A stretch of DNA of 64,000 nt, taken from positions 2,418,001 to 2,482,000 of the forward strand of contig NZ_CP035119.1 in the NCBI RefSeq assembly GCF_004087835.1. Reading direction: 5' to 3'. This document shows positions 7,927 through 16,867 of the stretch, piece after piece (positions within the stretch are counted from its first letter, which is position 1; every line of letters starts with the position of its first letter). Made by a program: the position numbers and the translations under genes. Under the pieces are notes generated by a model. The model was not told the origin of the DNA, did no database searches, and saw only the letters and a list, made by a program, of their open reading frames with translations. Origin of the DNA: Halorussus pelagicus (GTDB taxonomy: Archaea > Halobacteriota > Halobacteria > Halobacteriales > Haladaptataceae).

Positions 7927-8250
7927 GTGGCTGATAGTCCTGTAAAAGTGGACGGACGGAGTCATTACGACGAAACAAATCTGACTATCGACCTCTTAGA
8001 GACACTAGTAGGGCAAGATGTGGTCGAACCAGATAAAGTTCCGATGCGGACAGTTCGGTCGTGGTTCGGTGCCGAGGACCAAGAGGCTGCCAAAGAGATA
8101 GTACGCGATTTAGATACTGACGATGAAGCACCGTTCGTCTGGGAATCATCGGAACGCGGAGAAGGACATGTTTATCTCATAGATTACGATGAAACATTAA
8201 TCTTCATCGACCATCTGCAAGAAAATCCGCCGTGGTACGAACGGCTGTAA
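7927..8250 (+). CDS. Orphan small acidic protein, GTG start
   Basis: 107 residues, acidic. It shows an alpha/beta pattern with DLLETLVGQDVVEPDKVPMRTV and a C-terminal HVYLIDYDETLIFIDHLQENPPW. The family is not recognised. It is divergent from the winged-helix gene and shares its AT-richer composition. The only plausible start near the promoter is GTG at 7927; a Met-poor N-terminus means the true start could be up to 15 codons downstream. Possibly cargo of the same small acquired segment. Confidence 0.5.
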   Translation: MADSPVKVDGRSHYDETNLTIDLLETLVGQDVVEPDKVPMRTVRSWFGAEDQEAAKEIVRDLDTDDEAPFVWESSERGEGHVYLIDYDETLIFIDHLQENPPWYERL

Positions 8251-8270
8251 AGTTTGAAGTCGTTAGACGG

Positions 8271-9104
8271 TCAGTTCCACGGGCCGAAGTCGGGGTCTAC
8301 CTGTCGCTCGCGCCGGTCGATGCTCTCTATCTTCGCTACGTCCTCGTCGTCGAGTTCGAGGGCCAACGACTCCCAGTTGTCCCGAATGTGGGTCTCGCTG
8401 GAGGCCTTCGGAATCGCGGCCACGCCGTCGCGCTGGCGGAGCCACGCGAGACTGACCTGCGCCGCAGAGGCGTCGTGTTTCTCGGCGATTTCCTGCATCT
8501 CGGGCACGTCGAAGACCTCTCCGCGGGCCAGCGGCGAGTACGCGACGAGGTTCACGTCGTTCTCCTGCCCGTACTCGACCAGCTCGTCCTGCGGGAGCAG
8601 CGGGTGCATCTCGACTTGATTGGCGAAGACGGGCGCGTCGAGTACGTCTTGGGCTTCGTCGAGATGGCGCGGTTCGAAGTTGCTCACGCCGACGTTCTCG
8701 ATGAGACCGTCGTCGTAGAGTTGGTCGAACGCCGGAAGGGTGTCCTCAGCGTCGTACTCGTTGGCTGGCCAGTGGACGTACAGCAGGTCCACGTAGTCCA
8801 CGCCGAGTTTGTCGAGGCTCTCTTTCGCGGTGTGAATCACGTCGTCGTACGAGAGGTTGCTCGTCCAGATTTTCGTTGCCAGAAAGATGTCCTCGCGGTC
8901 AACGTCGGCCGCCGCGATGCCCTCGCCGACGTGTTCCTCGTTGTCGTATATCTGTGCGGTGTCGATGTGTCGATACCCCATTTCGAGCGCCTGCCGGACG
9001 CTATCCGCGCACGTCCCGGCGTCGGTGTTCTCCCACGTCCCGAGACCGAGTCGCGGCATCCCGTCCAGTCGCTGTCCGTCGTCGAAGTCCTCGCGTTGAG
9101 CCAT
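8271..9104 (-). CDS. Aldo/keto reductase
   Basis: 277 residues, typical for a bacterial or archaeal AKR (2,5-diketo-gluconate reductase-like). The catalytic tetrad is visible as Asp48, Tyr53, Lys78 and His111 (HIDTAQIYDNE, ATKIW and VHWP). NADPH-site segments include VAAIPKASS near the C-terminus. It reduces aldehydes or ketones with NADPH; the natural substrate cannot be read from sequence. Monocistronic, divergent from the HTH_10 gene at 9291. Confidence 0.88.
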   Translation of the reverse strand: MAQREDFDDGQRLDGMPRLGLGTWENTDAGTCADSVRQALEMGYRHIDTAQIYDNEEHVGEGIAAADVDREDIFLATKIWTSNLSYDDVIHTAKESLDKLGVDYVDLLYVHWPANEYDAEDTLPAFDQLYDDGLIENVGVSNFEPRHLDEAQDVLDAPVFANQVEMHPLLPQDELVEYGQENDVNLVAYSPLARGEVFDVPEMQEIAEKHDASAAQVSLAWLRQRDGVAAIPKASSETHIRDNWESLALELDDEDVAKIESIDRRERQVDPDFGPWN

Positions 9105-9290
9105 AGCGTCTCCGTCTTGGGCGAGCGCGAGGAAAGTGGTTTCGGCGTCGGAAATCTCTGAGCGCCCGCGGTCGGGTCGCGGGACTTCGTACAGGGACCG
9201 ACCGGCGACACTTTACCCAATCGCTATCGAAAGCGAAGAAAAGTCTTTTTATCCTATCTCTCGTATGAGGTTCAATAGCAAGGACAGAAT

Positions 9291-9992
9291 ATGATAGATA
9301 TCACGATGGACATGGAGCAGTACGACTGCCCGTTCATCGACACTACCGACGACCACGCGGTGGGGTTCTCGGCCATCCAGTGGGACTTCGACCGGGCGAA
9401 CGACCGGTTGGAGACGCGGATGATGGTCGAGGGCGAGGACCGCGGGACGCTCTCGAAGGGTCTCTCGTCGCTGCGCGACCACCAGAACATGCACGACTAC
9501 GCCCTGTTGACCCGCAGGGACAACGTCGCGCACATCCGGACGGTCATCGGCGAGACCGACGCAATGGCGACGATTCGAGACAACGACGGCTACGTCACCG
9601 GCCCGTTCCACATCGAAGGTGGCAGCGAGGTCTGGCACGTCGGTTTCGACGGCATCGAGGAGGCCGACACGACGCTCTCGGAACTGGAGCGAGGCAACGA
9701 GTTCGACGTTCTCGACCGGAATAACACGGAACTGCCCGAGATGCAGGACTTCGTCCAGAACGCGGGGGCCGCGATGACGCTCATCGAGGGGTGTCGGGAC
9801 CTCTCGGACGTGGAGCGCCAGACGCTCGAAACCGCGGTTTCGGACGGTTACTTCGAGAACCCGCGGGGCGCGACGCTCGGCCACCTCGCCGACGAGTTCG
9901 ACGTGTCCAAGCCCGCGGTGTCGAAGAATCTCCGGCGCGGCCAGCAAAAGATGATCCAGCGCGTCGTGGAAGCCTTAGACGAGTTGGAGTGA
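9291..9992 (+). CDS. HTH_10 (bacterio-opsin activator-type) transcriptional regulator
   Basis: 233 residues. The N-terminal part (about 1-155) is the alpha/beta sensor-like region seen in haloarchaeal Bat-related proteins. The C-terminal HTH_10 domain lies at about 168-228: LSDVERQTLETAVSDGYFENPR, then LADEFDVSKPAVSKNLRRGQ. The family includes Bat of Halobacterium, but most members have unknown targets. A TATA-like TTTTTATCC at 9245-9253 precedes the start by about 40 bp. A relative with the same architecture is at 55139-55807. Confidence 0.8.
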   Translation: MIDITMDMEQYDCPFIDTTDDHAVGFSAIQWDFDRANDRLETRMMVEGEDRGTLSKGLSSLRDHQNMHDYALLTRRDNVAHIRTVIGETDAMATIRDNDGYVTGPFHIEGGSEVWHVGFDGIEEADTTLSELERGNEFDVLDRNNTELPEMQDFVQNAGAAMTLIEGCRDLSDVERQTLETAVSDGYFENPRGATLGHLADEFDVSKPAVSKNLRRGQQKMIQRVVEALDELE

Positions 9993-10180
9993 CCTGCCTC
10001 GCTCACCTGTAGCATTCCCGTCCCGGCTTGCGGATTGCGGTGGATTTATTCGGATTCGTCGGCCACGCGCCGGTAGGATGAGTTCGAAGTGCAACCGATA
10101 CTCGTCGGGCGATTCCCCGACGACGAGATGGTACGTCCAGCGTTCGAGTTGGTACGCTCGGCGTTCGGGGTGGTGACTCC

Positions 10181-11350
10181 GTGGAGCGTGGCTGGCGGTC
10201 GGTCCTCGTCATCGCTGGCTGGCAGACGGCGGCCAGCCTCTGTTACTACAGCATCTTCGCCGCGACCTCATTCGTCCGGGAGGATTTCGACGTTTCGCGG
10301 ACGCTCGTCGGCCTGTTCCTCACGGCCGCGCTGGTCGGCTACACGCTGAATCTCTTCCCCAGCGGCGCGGCGGTGGACGGATTCGGCGAGCGCCGGACGA
10401 TGGTCGTCAGCCTGCTCGCGCTGGCGGGCGGGACTGTCGCCGTCGCGCTCGCGCCGACCTACCTCCTCCTGCTCGGGGCCGCCGTCGTCCTCGGGGGCGC
10501 CTACGCCGCCGCGATGCCCGCCTCGAACAAGGGCATCGTCGCTGCCGCGCCTCGCGGTCGGGAGAACCTCGCTATGGGCGTCAAGCAGGTCGGCGTCACC
10601 GCCGGGAGCGGCGCGGCCTCGCTGGTGGTCACGGGCGTTGCGGCCGTCTTCGTGTGGCGACGTGGCTTCTGGGTCGTCGCCGCGGTCGCGGGTGCCTACG
10701 CCGTCGTTTTCGCGTTCCTCTACACGGGGACCGGCGGCTCCGGTCGGTGGGAACTCCCCGACCTCTCGGGGTTGGCCGACGACAGGGCCTACCTCCTGCT
10801 GGTCGCGGCGGGTCTGTTTGTCGGCGCGACCATCTTCTCGATGCTCGGCTACATCATCCTCTACGTCGAGGACATAGTGGGTGCCGGGGCCGCGGCGGGC
10901 GGCGTCGTCCTCGCGCTGACCCAGACCACGGGGAGCGCGGGCCGAATCGGCGCGGGGTCGCTGGCCGACGCGCTCGACGGCGACTCCGGCGCGGCGACGG
11001 TCTCGCTCGCGCAACTCGGCGGGTCGGTCCTGCTCTTCGGGTCGCTCGCGCTCGGCATCACGGACCTCGCGGTCGCCGCGGCGGTGTTCGCCGGACTCGG
11101 CCTGACCGTCCTCGGGATGCCCGGCGTCTACTACTCCTGTCTCGGCGAACTCGTGGCCAGCGAAGACCTCGGGGCCGCAACGGCGGGCGGCCAGACCGCC
11201 ATCAACGTCGGGGGCCTGCTGACCCCGCCAGCGTTCGGCTACCTCGTGGACACGACCGGGTACGGGGTCGGGTGGGCCGCGCTCGGCGCGCTGTCTGCCT
11301 GCGGGATGGTCCTGCTGTGGGGCGTCCGACGCGAGATGGCCGGGCGCTGA
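10181..11350 (+). CDS. MFS transporter
   Basis: 389 residues with about 12 hydrophobic helices and the major-facilitator layout. A DGFGERR motif after TM2 (about 66-72) matches the loop-2/3 signature, and MGVKQVGVTAGSG resembles the TM5 motif. The N-terminal half resembles nitrate/nitrite- or oxalate-formate-type MFS proteins, but substrate is unknown. The GTG at 10181 begins just before the first helix; no ATG is available close by. No metabolic partner sits beside it. Confidence 0.78.
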   Translation: MERGWRSVLVIAGWQTAASLCYYSIFAATSFVREDFDVSRTLVGLFLTAALVGYTLNLFPSGAAVDGFGERRTMVVSLLALAGGTVAVALAPTYLLLLGAAVVLGGAYAAAMPASNKGIVAAAPRGRENLAMGVKQVGVTAGSGAASLVVTGVAAVFVWRRGFWVVAAVAGAYAVVFAFLYTGTGGSGRWELPDLSGLADDRAYLLLVAAGLFVGATIFSMLGYIILYVEDIVGAGAAAGGVVLALTQTTGSAGRIGAGSLADALDGDSGAATVSLAQLGGSVLLFGSLALGITDLAVAAAVFAGLGLTVLGMPGVYYSCLGELVASEDLGAATAGGQTAINVGGLLTPPAFGYLVDTTGYGVGWAALGALSACGMVLLWGVRREMAGR

Positions 11351-11399
11351 CGGGCGACTTCCCCGAAAATTTTTGTCGCGTGCCTGAGCAGAATCGGAC

Positions 11400-11552
11400 A
11401 TGCCACGCGTCGAACGCACCGACGGAGCGAGCGTCACCTGCGACGCCTTCGAGGAAGGCCGCGAGGGACTGATTCTGAAAGACAGCCACGGCCGAAACGT
11501 CGGATGGCTCCCCTTCGAGAACGTCGAACACGTCCTGCCAGAGAGCGGGTGA
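11400..11552 (+). CDS. Small haloarchaeal protein, 50 residues
   Basis: An ATG at 11400 opens a 50-codon frame, too short for common length cut-offs. It has strongly haloarchaeal composition: acidic, with EEGREGLILKDSHGRNVGW and LPFENVEHVLPE. An AAAATTTTTG patch at 11377-11386 lies about 15-23 bp upstream as a possible TATA element. The pattern (two short beta pairs and a helix) suggests a folded mini-domain. I recall similar small conserved proteins in haloarchaea but cannot name a function. Confidence 0.65.
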   Translation: MPRVERTDGASVTCDAFEEGREGLILKDSHGRNVGWLPFENVEHVLPESG

Positions 11553-11612
11553 GACCTCCCGAACGGCGGTGACGCGCCGCTCGGAGAGCGGCGCGTCGGC
11601 GACCGCACGGAC

Positions 11613-12455
11613 TCACTCGTAGGTCAGCGTCATCCCGCCGTCGAACCGCAGGTCCCCGCCGTTGAGATGCTGGCCGTGCTTCGAGAAGCCGAACGCGAAC
11701 AGGTTCCCGACCTCGACCGGCGTCATCATCTCCGTCGTACGCGACTGGCCGAGCATCACGTCCTCGACGACCTCCTGCACCGAAATCCCGCGCTGGTCGG
11801 CGGTGTCGGGAATCTGGTCGGTCACGAGCGGCGTCTTCACGTAGCCCGTGCTGACCGAGAAGGCGCGGATATCGCCGTCGCCCTCCGCGGCGATGGACTG
11901 GGTGAGACCCCGAATGCCGAACTTCGCCACGTTGTACGCCACCTTGTCGCCGGTGACGTAGTGGCCGTGGACCGAGGCCATGTTGCCGATACAGCCAAAC
12001 CCGTTCTCGCGCATGCGGGGCAGACACTCCTTGGAGAGTTCGACCGGCGCGCGGACCATGACTTCCTGCATCCGGTCGTAGGTCTCCATCGGAAACTCCT
12101 CGATGGGGTCGATGTGTTGCATCCCCGCGACGTTGGCGAGGAAGGCAACGTCGCCGTACTCGGCCGCGGCGTCCGCGATTTCGGGCACGTCCTCGCGCAG
12201 GTCACCCGCGACCGTCTCGACGGTGCCTGGCGCGTCGTGTTGCTCGGCCTTCGCTTGAGTCTCAGCAAGTCCGTCCTCGTCCACGTCCGTCCCGACCACG
12301 GTCAGGCCGTTCTCGGCCAGCACGAGCGCGGTCGCGCGTCCGATGCCCGAGGCCGCGCCCGTCACGAGCGCGACGTTCTCGGGCGCGAAGCGGTCGTCGT
12401 CCACGACGAGGGCGTCCTCGCTGGCGAACTCGGGAGCGGTGACTTCGTCGGTCAT
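11613..12455 (-). CDS. SDR oxidoreductase, 3-hydroxybutyrate dehydrogenase-like
   Basis: 280 residues, classical short-chain dehydrogenase. The cofactor motif TGAASGIG is at 32-39, NVAG at 108-111, and the catalytic Ser161, Tyr174 and Lys178 are in place (MASVHGHYVTGDKVAYNVAK). The SVHGHYV..DKVAYN context resembles D-3-hydroxybutyrate dehydrogenases, which interconvert 3-hydroxybutyrate and acetoacetate with NAD(H). The ATG at 12455 is preferred over an in-frame start at 12557. It is divergent from the ABC importer operon, so both may serve uptake and use of an organic acid; this link is inference. Confidence 0.8.
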   Translation of the reverse strand: MTDEVTAPEFASEDALVVDDDRFAPENVALVTGAASGIGRATALVLAENGLTVVGTDVDEDGLAETQAKAEQHDAPGTVETVAGDLREDVPEIADAAAEYGDVAFLANVAGMQHIDPIEEFPMETYDRMQEVMVRAPVELSKECLPRMRENGFGCIGNMASVHGHYVTGDKVAYNVAKFGIRGLTQSIAAEGDGDIRAFSVSTGYVKTPLVTDQIPDTADQRGISVQEVVEDVMLGQSRTTEMMTPVEVGNLFAFGFSKHGQHLNGGDLRFDGGMTLTYE

Positions 12456-12607
12456 GACCGGTGAGAGTCGCCCTGTCCATGAGAAACCGGAGGTTAACGT
12501 GTGAAGCGTCGGGAGGACGACGCCGCCGGACTCGCGGAGTCTCGCACCGCTGTTCACATGTTAACCCCGCAGTACTTGCCGGATAGAATGTATCACTCCA
12601 ATCTGTT

Positions 12608-14029
12608 ATGGTGGATGACAGCGTTTCACGGCGGCGATGGCTCACTGCGCTCGGCGCGACCGGCGTAGCGGGACTCGCCGGGTGTACCGGCGACGACGGC
12701 GGACAGAGTACAACAACGACAACTGCGAGCGACGAGACAGATGGCGGAATGACAGAGACCACGGCGACGACGACGGAGCAGGCATCAACCTCGGGCGTCA
12801 AAATCGGCGTCCTTCAGCCGACCTCGGGAGACCTGAAATACTACGGCCAGCAGGCGCTGTGGGGTTTCTACTCGGGTCTCGCGTACAAGGGCGACACCGA
12901 CCCAATCGAGGACGCCAGCACGGGCCGGAAGTCCGTCACGGTCGGCGATGTCGAGTACGAACTCATCGTCCGGGACACGCAGTTCGCGGCCGACAAGGCC
13001 CAGTCGCTGGCGACCGACCTCGTGAAAAACGAGGAGGTGGACATGCTGTTCGGATGTGCCTCCTCCGGGGCGGCCAACCGCGTCATCAAGACCGTCTCAA
13101 AGCAGGCCCAAGTCCCGTACATGGTCGGTCCCGCGGCGTCGGCCAGCACCACGGCGAGTTCCGATACGTGCAGTAACCTCGTCTTCCGTGCGAGCGAGAA
13201 CACCGCGATGGACGCCCGCTCGGGCGGGAAGTACGTCGCCAACCAGACCGACGTGAGCAAGGTCTATCTTTTCGGCGCGGACTACTCGTTCGGCAAGGCG
13301 GTCGTCAACAACTACGAAGAGGTACTGAAGAACGAGGGCGTCGAAATCATCGACAAGAAGTTCGTCCCGCAGGGTTACTCCGAGTGGAAGAGTCTGCTCG
13401 ACAACGCCCAGAGCGCGGGCGCGGAGGGTATCGTCGGCGGCTTCACGGTCGCTACCCTGCCCAAACTGTTCACCTCGTATCTCAACGGCGACTACGACTA
13501 CCGGGTGTTCGGCGGCTTCGCCACCCAGATTACCAACAGCGTCGTCGGCCAGACGCTCCAGAAGGCGCTGGGCAAGCCGCTCACGACGGAGAAACTCGCG
13601 GACACCGGTCTCGGGCCGTTCACGACGCGCTACCACTGGAACCAGTACGACAACGACATCAATAGCGAGTTCGTGGACACCTACACCAGCACGTACGGCG
13701 TCGTCCCGGACCTGTTTACCTCCGGTTCGTTCACCGCCGCGTCGGCCATCTCGCAGGCGGTCACGGAGAGCGGTTCGACCGAAGGCGCGGACATCGCCGA
13801 GGCGCTCCGCGGGATGACCGTCGCGGACACACCGAAGGGCGAGGGTGCGTACACCTTCCAGAAGTACAACAATCAGGCCCGGTCGGCGATGACTGTCGCG
13901 GACCCGGTTCCCACGAGCGACGAGTGGGCTGACAACTGGGACGCCGCCATCATGCCTAGCGAGCCGCTGGCGACCATCGGGGCCGACGAATCCACGATTC
14001 CCAAGAGCGGCGTGGACTGCTCGCTGTAG
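12608..14029 (+). CDS. Branched-chain-type ABC importer substrate-binding Tat lipoprotein
   Basis: 473 residues. The N-terminus has a twin-arginine motif SRRRWL (7-12) and lipobox LAGC with Cys26, then a Thr-rich linker (about 30-60). It should be exported folded and anchored by lipid on the cell surface. The body is a periplasmic-binding type I fold of the LivJ/urea-amide class: VKIGVLQPTSGDLKYYGQ, later LVKNEEVDMLFG and a GPAASASTTA segment. Ligands of this class include amino acids, urea, amides and aromatic or short-chain acids; which one here is open. First gene of the importer operon, 3 bp before the ATPase. Confidence 0.85.
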   Translation: MVDDSVSRRRWLTALGATGVAGLAGCTGDDGGQSTTTTTASDETDGGMTETTATTTEQASTSGVKIGVLQPTSGDLKYYGQQALWGFYSGLAYKGDTDPIEDASTGRKSVTVGDVEYELIVRDTQFAADKAQSLATDLVKNEEVDMLFGCASSGAANRVIKTVSKQAQVPYMVGPAASASTTASSDTCSNLVFRASENTAMDARSGGKYVANQTDVSKVYLFGADYSFGKAVVNNYEEVLKNEGVEIIDKKFVPQGYSEWKSLLDNAQSAGAEGIVGGFTVATLPKLFTSYLNGDYDYRVFGGFATQITNSVVGQTLQKALGKPLTTEKLADTGLGPFTTRYHWNQYDNDINSEFVDTYTSTYGVVPDLFTSGSFTAASAISQAVTESGSTEGADIAEALRGMTVADTPKGEGAYTFQKYNNQARSAMTVADPVPTSDEWADNWDAAIMPSEPLATIGADESTIPKSGVDCSL

Positions 14030-14032
14030 GCC

Positions 14033-14863
14033 ATGTTGCGAACTTCGGAACTGACGAAGGATTTCGGCGGTCTCACGGCCGTCGATGACGTAGATTTCGC
14101 GCTCGACGACGGGGAGCTGTGTTCGCTCATCGGACCCAACGGTGCCGGGAAGACCACGTTCTTCAACCTACTGACGGGCGTGTTGACCCCGACCCGCGGG
14201 ACCGTCGAAGTGCGCGAGCAGGGAGGCTGGCGCGACGTGACCGACGCCACGCCCTACGAGACCGCGAATCTCGGCCTGCACCGCTCGTACCAGATAACGA
14301 ACGTCTTTCCGACCAGCACGGTACTGGAGAACGTCCGGGTCGCCGCGCAGGCCGCCTCGAACGACGGCGCGAAGCTTTGGCGCAACGCCGAGGCGTTCGA
14401 GCGCCACCGCGAGGAGGCCCACCGAATCCTCGACCGCGTGGGTCTCGCCGACGAGGCCGACACCGCGGCCGAGAGCCTGAGCCACGGCGCGAAGCGCCAG
14501 TTGGAGGTCGGTATCGCCCTCGCGGGGGACCCCGACGTACTCCTGCTGGACGAACCCAACGCGGGGGTCTCCTCCGAGAGCGTGGACCGCATTATCGACC
14601 TCATTGAGGACGTGGCGACCGACCACGCGGTCCTGCTCGTGGAACACAACATGGACATCGTGATGAACGTCTCTGACCGCGTCGTGGTGCTGAATCAGGG
14701 CGCGGTCATCGCGGAGGGACCGCCCGAAGAGGTTCGGGGCGACCCGACCGTGCAGGAGGCGTATCTCGGCGGCTACGAGGCCGGGAGCCTCGACGCCGAC
14801 GAAACTGCGCCCGACGCCGACGCCGCGGACGCCGGGACCGACCCGGAGGAGGGGACGGCGTGA
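14033..14863 (+). CDS. ABC importer ATP-binding protein, LivG-type
   Basis: 276 residues. Walker A GPNGAGKTT (about 34-42), a Q-loop region, a degenerate signature LSHGAKRQ (about 150-157) and Walker B VLLLDEPN are visible, followed by an H-loop VEHNMD. The LSHG signature and the ETANLGLHRSYQ segment are typical of LivG. The C-terminal 30 residues are an acidic Asp/Ala tail. It energises uptake of the substrate delivered by the lipoprotein upstream. The gap to livF is 274 bp, unusually long for this operon, and contains a structured repeat. Confidence 0.85.
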   Translation: MLRTSELTKDFGGLTAVDDVDFALDDGELCSLIGPNGAGKTTFFNLLTGVLTPTRGTVEVREQGGWRDVTDATPYETANLGLHRSYQITNVFPTSTVLENVRVAAQAASNDGAKLWRNAEAFERHREEAHRILDRVGLADEADTAAESLSHGAKRQLEVGIALAGDPDVLLLDEPNAGVSSESVDRIIDLIEDVATDHAVLLVEHNMDIVMNVSDRVVVLNQGAVIAEGPPEEVRGDPTVQEAYLGGYEAGSLDADETAPDADAADAGTDPEEGTA

Positions 14864-14946
14864 CGCCGACGCTCTCCGCCGCGGCGCGCTCGGTGCGACG
14901 GACCACGGGCGAACGCTCGGTGACTCGTAGAGAATCGGGCGGGACT

Positions 14947-15061
14947 GAAAGGGGCCGACCGCTCGCGTTTACGTGGTCGTCTCAGCGACCCCTATCTCGG
15001 CCGGGCGGTGCAGAGAGGCCGAGATATGTTGGTGAGCGACCGCGAGCGGTCGGGGGCTTTC
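14947..15061 (+). repeat. 115-bp structured repeat element, copy 1
   Basis: The ends are GAAAG and CTTTC. The outer stem pairs CCGACCGCTCGCG (14955-14967) with CGCGAGCGGTCGG (15042-15054), separated from the GAAAG/CTTTC pair by a G-rich internal loop. A second stem uses GGTCGTCTC and GAGCGACC. The inner stem is TATCTCGGCC (14993-15002) with GGCCGAGATA (15017-15026) around a 14-nt loop. Copy 2 (41575-41696, minus strand) shares ends, second stem and loop, while its inner stem differs yet still pairs. It sits between livG and livF in sense orientation. Confidence 0.8.
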
Positions 15062-15125
15062 GAGAACTTCGTAGTACCACATGCGCCCTCGGTCGCTCGA
15101 CAGACGCTGCAGACGACCACTCCAC

Positions 15126-15130
15126 GGAGG
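15126..15130 (+). promoter_or_regulatory. Shine-Dalgarno of livF
   Basis: GGAGG lies 7 nt before the ATG at 15138. It decides the start over an in-frame upstream ATG at 15081 and shows this cistron is translated from a leadered message. Confidence 0.75.
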
Positions 15131-15137
15131 AATTACC

Positions 15138-15836
15138 ATGACCCTACTCGAAGTCGAGGACGCCCACACCTACTACGGCGAGAGCCACATCCTCGAAGGC
15201 GTCTCGCTCGAAGTCGAGGAGGGCGAAGTCGTCGCCCTCGTGGGCCGCAACGGCGTCGGCAAGACGACCACGCTCCGGACCATCCTCCAGTTGACCCCGC
15301 CGAGCGAGGGCGCGGTCCGCTACCGCGGCGAGGACGTGACCGGACTAGAGACCCACGAAGTCGCCAAGATGGGCGTCGGGTGGATTCCCGAGGAGCGGCG
15401 CATCTTCACGCAACTCTCCGTCGAGGAGAATATTCGCGTCGCGGTGCCCGACGGGACGGACGCCGACGCGGCGGTCGAACGCGCTTTCGAGACGTTCCCC
15501 GACCTGCGAGACCACAAGGGCCGCGACGCCGGGAACCTCTCGGGTGGCCAACAGCAGATGCTCGCGCTCTCGCGCGGGTTGGTCGGCGACAACGACCTCC
15601 TGCTGGTGGACGAACCGAGCGAGGGTCTCGCGCCGCTCATCGTCGAGCGCGTGGCCGAGGCCCTGAACGACGCCGCAGACGACACGACCATCCTGCTGGT
15701 CGAGCAGAACCTGCCGCTGGCGCTCGACCTCGCGGACCGCTTCTACGTCGTGGACAACGGGCAGGTGGTCGAGTCCGGGAACGCCGACGAGACTTCGGCC
15801 GACGACGAACGACTCAGGAGGTATCTCAGCGCATGA
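15138..15836 (+). CDS. ABC importer ATP-binding protein, LivF-type
   Basis: 232 residues. Walker A GRNGVGKTT (about 36-44), signature LSGGQQQML, Walker B LLLVDEPSEGLAPL and H-loop VEQN are intact. The EDAHTYYGESHIL start and EERRIF segment identify the LivF branch. It pairs with the LivG-type ATPase to drive the two-permease importer. The stop overlaps the permease start by ATGA. The spacing to livG is occupied by the structured repeat. Confidence 0.87.
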   Translation: MTLLEVEDAHTYYGESHILEGVSLEVEEGEVVALVGRNGVGKTTTLRTILQLTPPSEGAVRYRGEDVTGLETHEVAKMGVGWIPEERRIFTQLSVEENIRVAVPDGTDADAAVERAFETFPDLRDHKGRDAGNLSGGQQQMLALSRGLVGDNDLLLVDEPSEGLAPLIVERVAEALNDAADDTTILLVEQNLPLALDLADRFYVVDNGQVVESGNADETSADDERLRRYLSA

Positions 15837-16867
15837 CTGGATTCGAATCGACACTGGCGAACCTCGTCGTGATGGCGGGGTTCGCAGACGCACTCGGACA
15901 GTTCCTCCGGCCGGAGAATCTGGCGGCCGTCCTCGTGGACGGACTGGCGAAGGCCGGACTCTACGTGATGATTGCGAGCGGTCTGACCCTCATCTTCGGA
16001 CTGATGGGCGTGCTGAACTTCGCGCACGGTTCGATGACGATGATCGGGGCGTATCTGGGCGGCCTGATAATGGTCGGTCTCGTCGGCGGGAGTACCGGAT
16101 TCGGCGCGAACCTGCTGTTTTTCTTCGTCGCGCTCGCGGCGACGTTCGCGCTGCTGGCGGGTCTCGGCGGCGTCGTGGAGGTCGGTCTCATCCGGCAACT
16201 CTACGACCGACCGCCGGTCTACCAGATTCTACTCACCTTCGGGTTGACGCTGATTCTGGACGAAATCGTCCGCATCGTCGTCCTCTTCTACGGGATGCAA
16301 CCGACTAGCGACTGGCAGGCCGCGCTGGGCACCAAGCCCGCCGCGCTCGCCGAGTCGGTCGATTTGGGCATCGTCTCGGTCAGCGGTCTCTCGCTGTTCG
16401 AAATCGCGTTCGGGACCGCCACGGTCGCGGGTCTCTGGGCGTTCCTCACCAAGACGCGCTACGGGATGATAATCCGGGCCGGGAGCGAGGACGCCGAGAT
16501 GACCGAAGCGCTGGGCATCGACGTGCGCCGGGTGTTCACCGTGGTCTTCGCGCTCGGTGCGGGCGTCGCGGGCGCGGCCGGGACGCTCCTGATGTGGGAC
16601 CCCGCGTGGGGTGCCAGCGTCCCCTTGGCGGCCGACACCTTGCTCCCGGCATTCGTCGTCGTCATCATCGGCGGTCTCGGCACCTTCCGGGGCACTGTCG
16701 TCGCGGCGGTCATCGTCGGGATGACGGACGCCACGATGACGTGGTGGTTCGTCAACGAGATAGAGTTCGCGGGCCTGCCCGAGATGACCATCTTCCTCAT
16801 CCTCGTGGTGATGCTCGTCCTGCGCCCACAGGGACTGTTCGGCGTCGAGGAGGTGGGCGGCCATTAG
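15833..16867 (+). CDS. ABC importer permease, LivH-type
   Basis: 344 residues and about eight membrane segments. The LivH hallmark GLTLIFGLMGVLNFAHGSM (about 48-66) is present, along with GSEDAEMTEALGIDVRR, the cytosolic loop that contacts the ATPase, and a GGLGTFRGTVVAA stretch. The frame is open far upstream (to 15008), but the family start and the ATGA overlap with livF fix the ATG at 15833. It forms the transmembrane channel with the next gene. Confidence 0.87.
   Translation: MTGFESTLANLVVMAGFADALGQFLRPENLAAVLVDGLAKAGLYVMIASGLTLIFGLMGVLNFAHGSMTMIGAYLGGLIMVGLVGGSTGFGANLLFFFVALAATFALLAGLGGVVEVGLIRQLYDRPPVYQILLTFGLTLILDEIVRIVVLFYGMQPTSDWQAALGTKPAALAESVDLGIVSVSGLSLFEIAFGTATVAGLWAFLTKTRYGMIIRAGSEDAEMTEALGIDVRRVFTVVFALGAGVAGAAGTLLMWDPAWGASVPLAADTLLPAFVVVIIGGLGTFRGTVVAAVIVGMTDATMTWWFVNEIEFAGLPEMTIFLILVVMLVLRPQGLFGVEEVGGH

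Noticed and set aside
15008-15832. N-terminal 275 codons fused ahead of the LivH frame
   Set aside because: Overlaps livF in another frame and includes the structured repeat; LivH homology starts at 15833 with an ATGA overlap.
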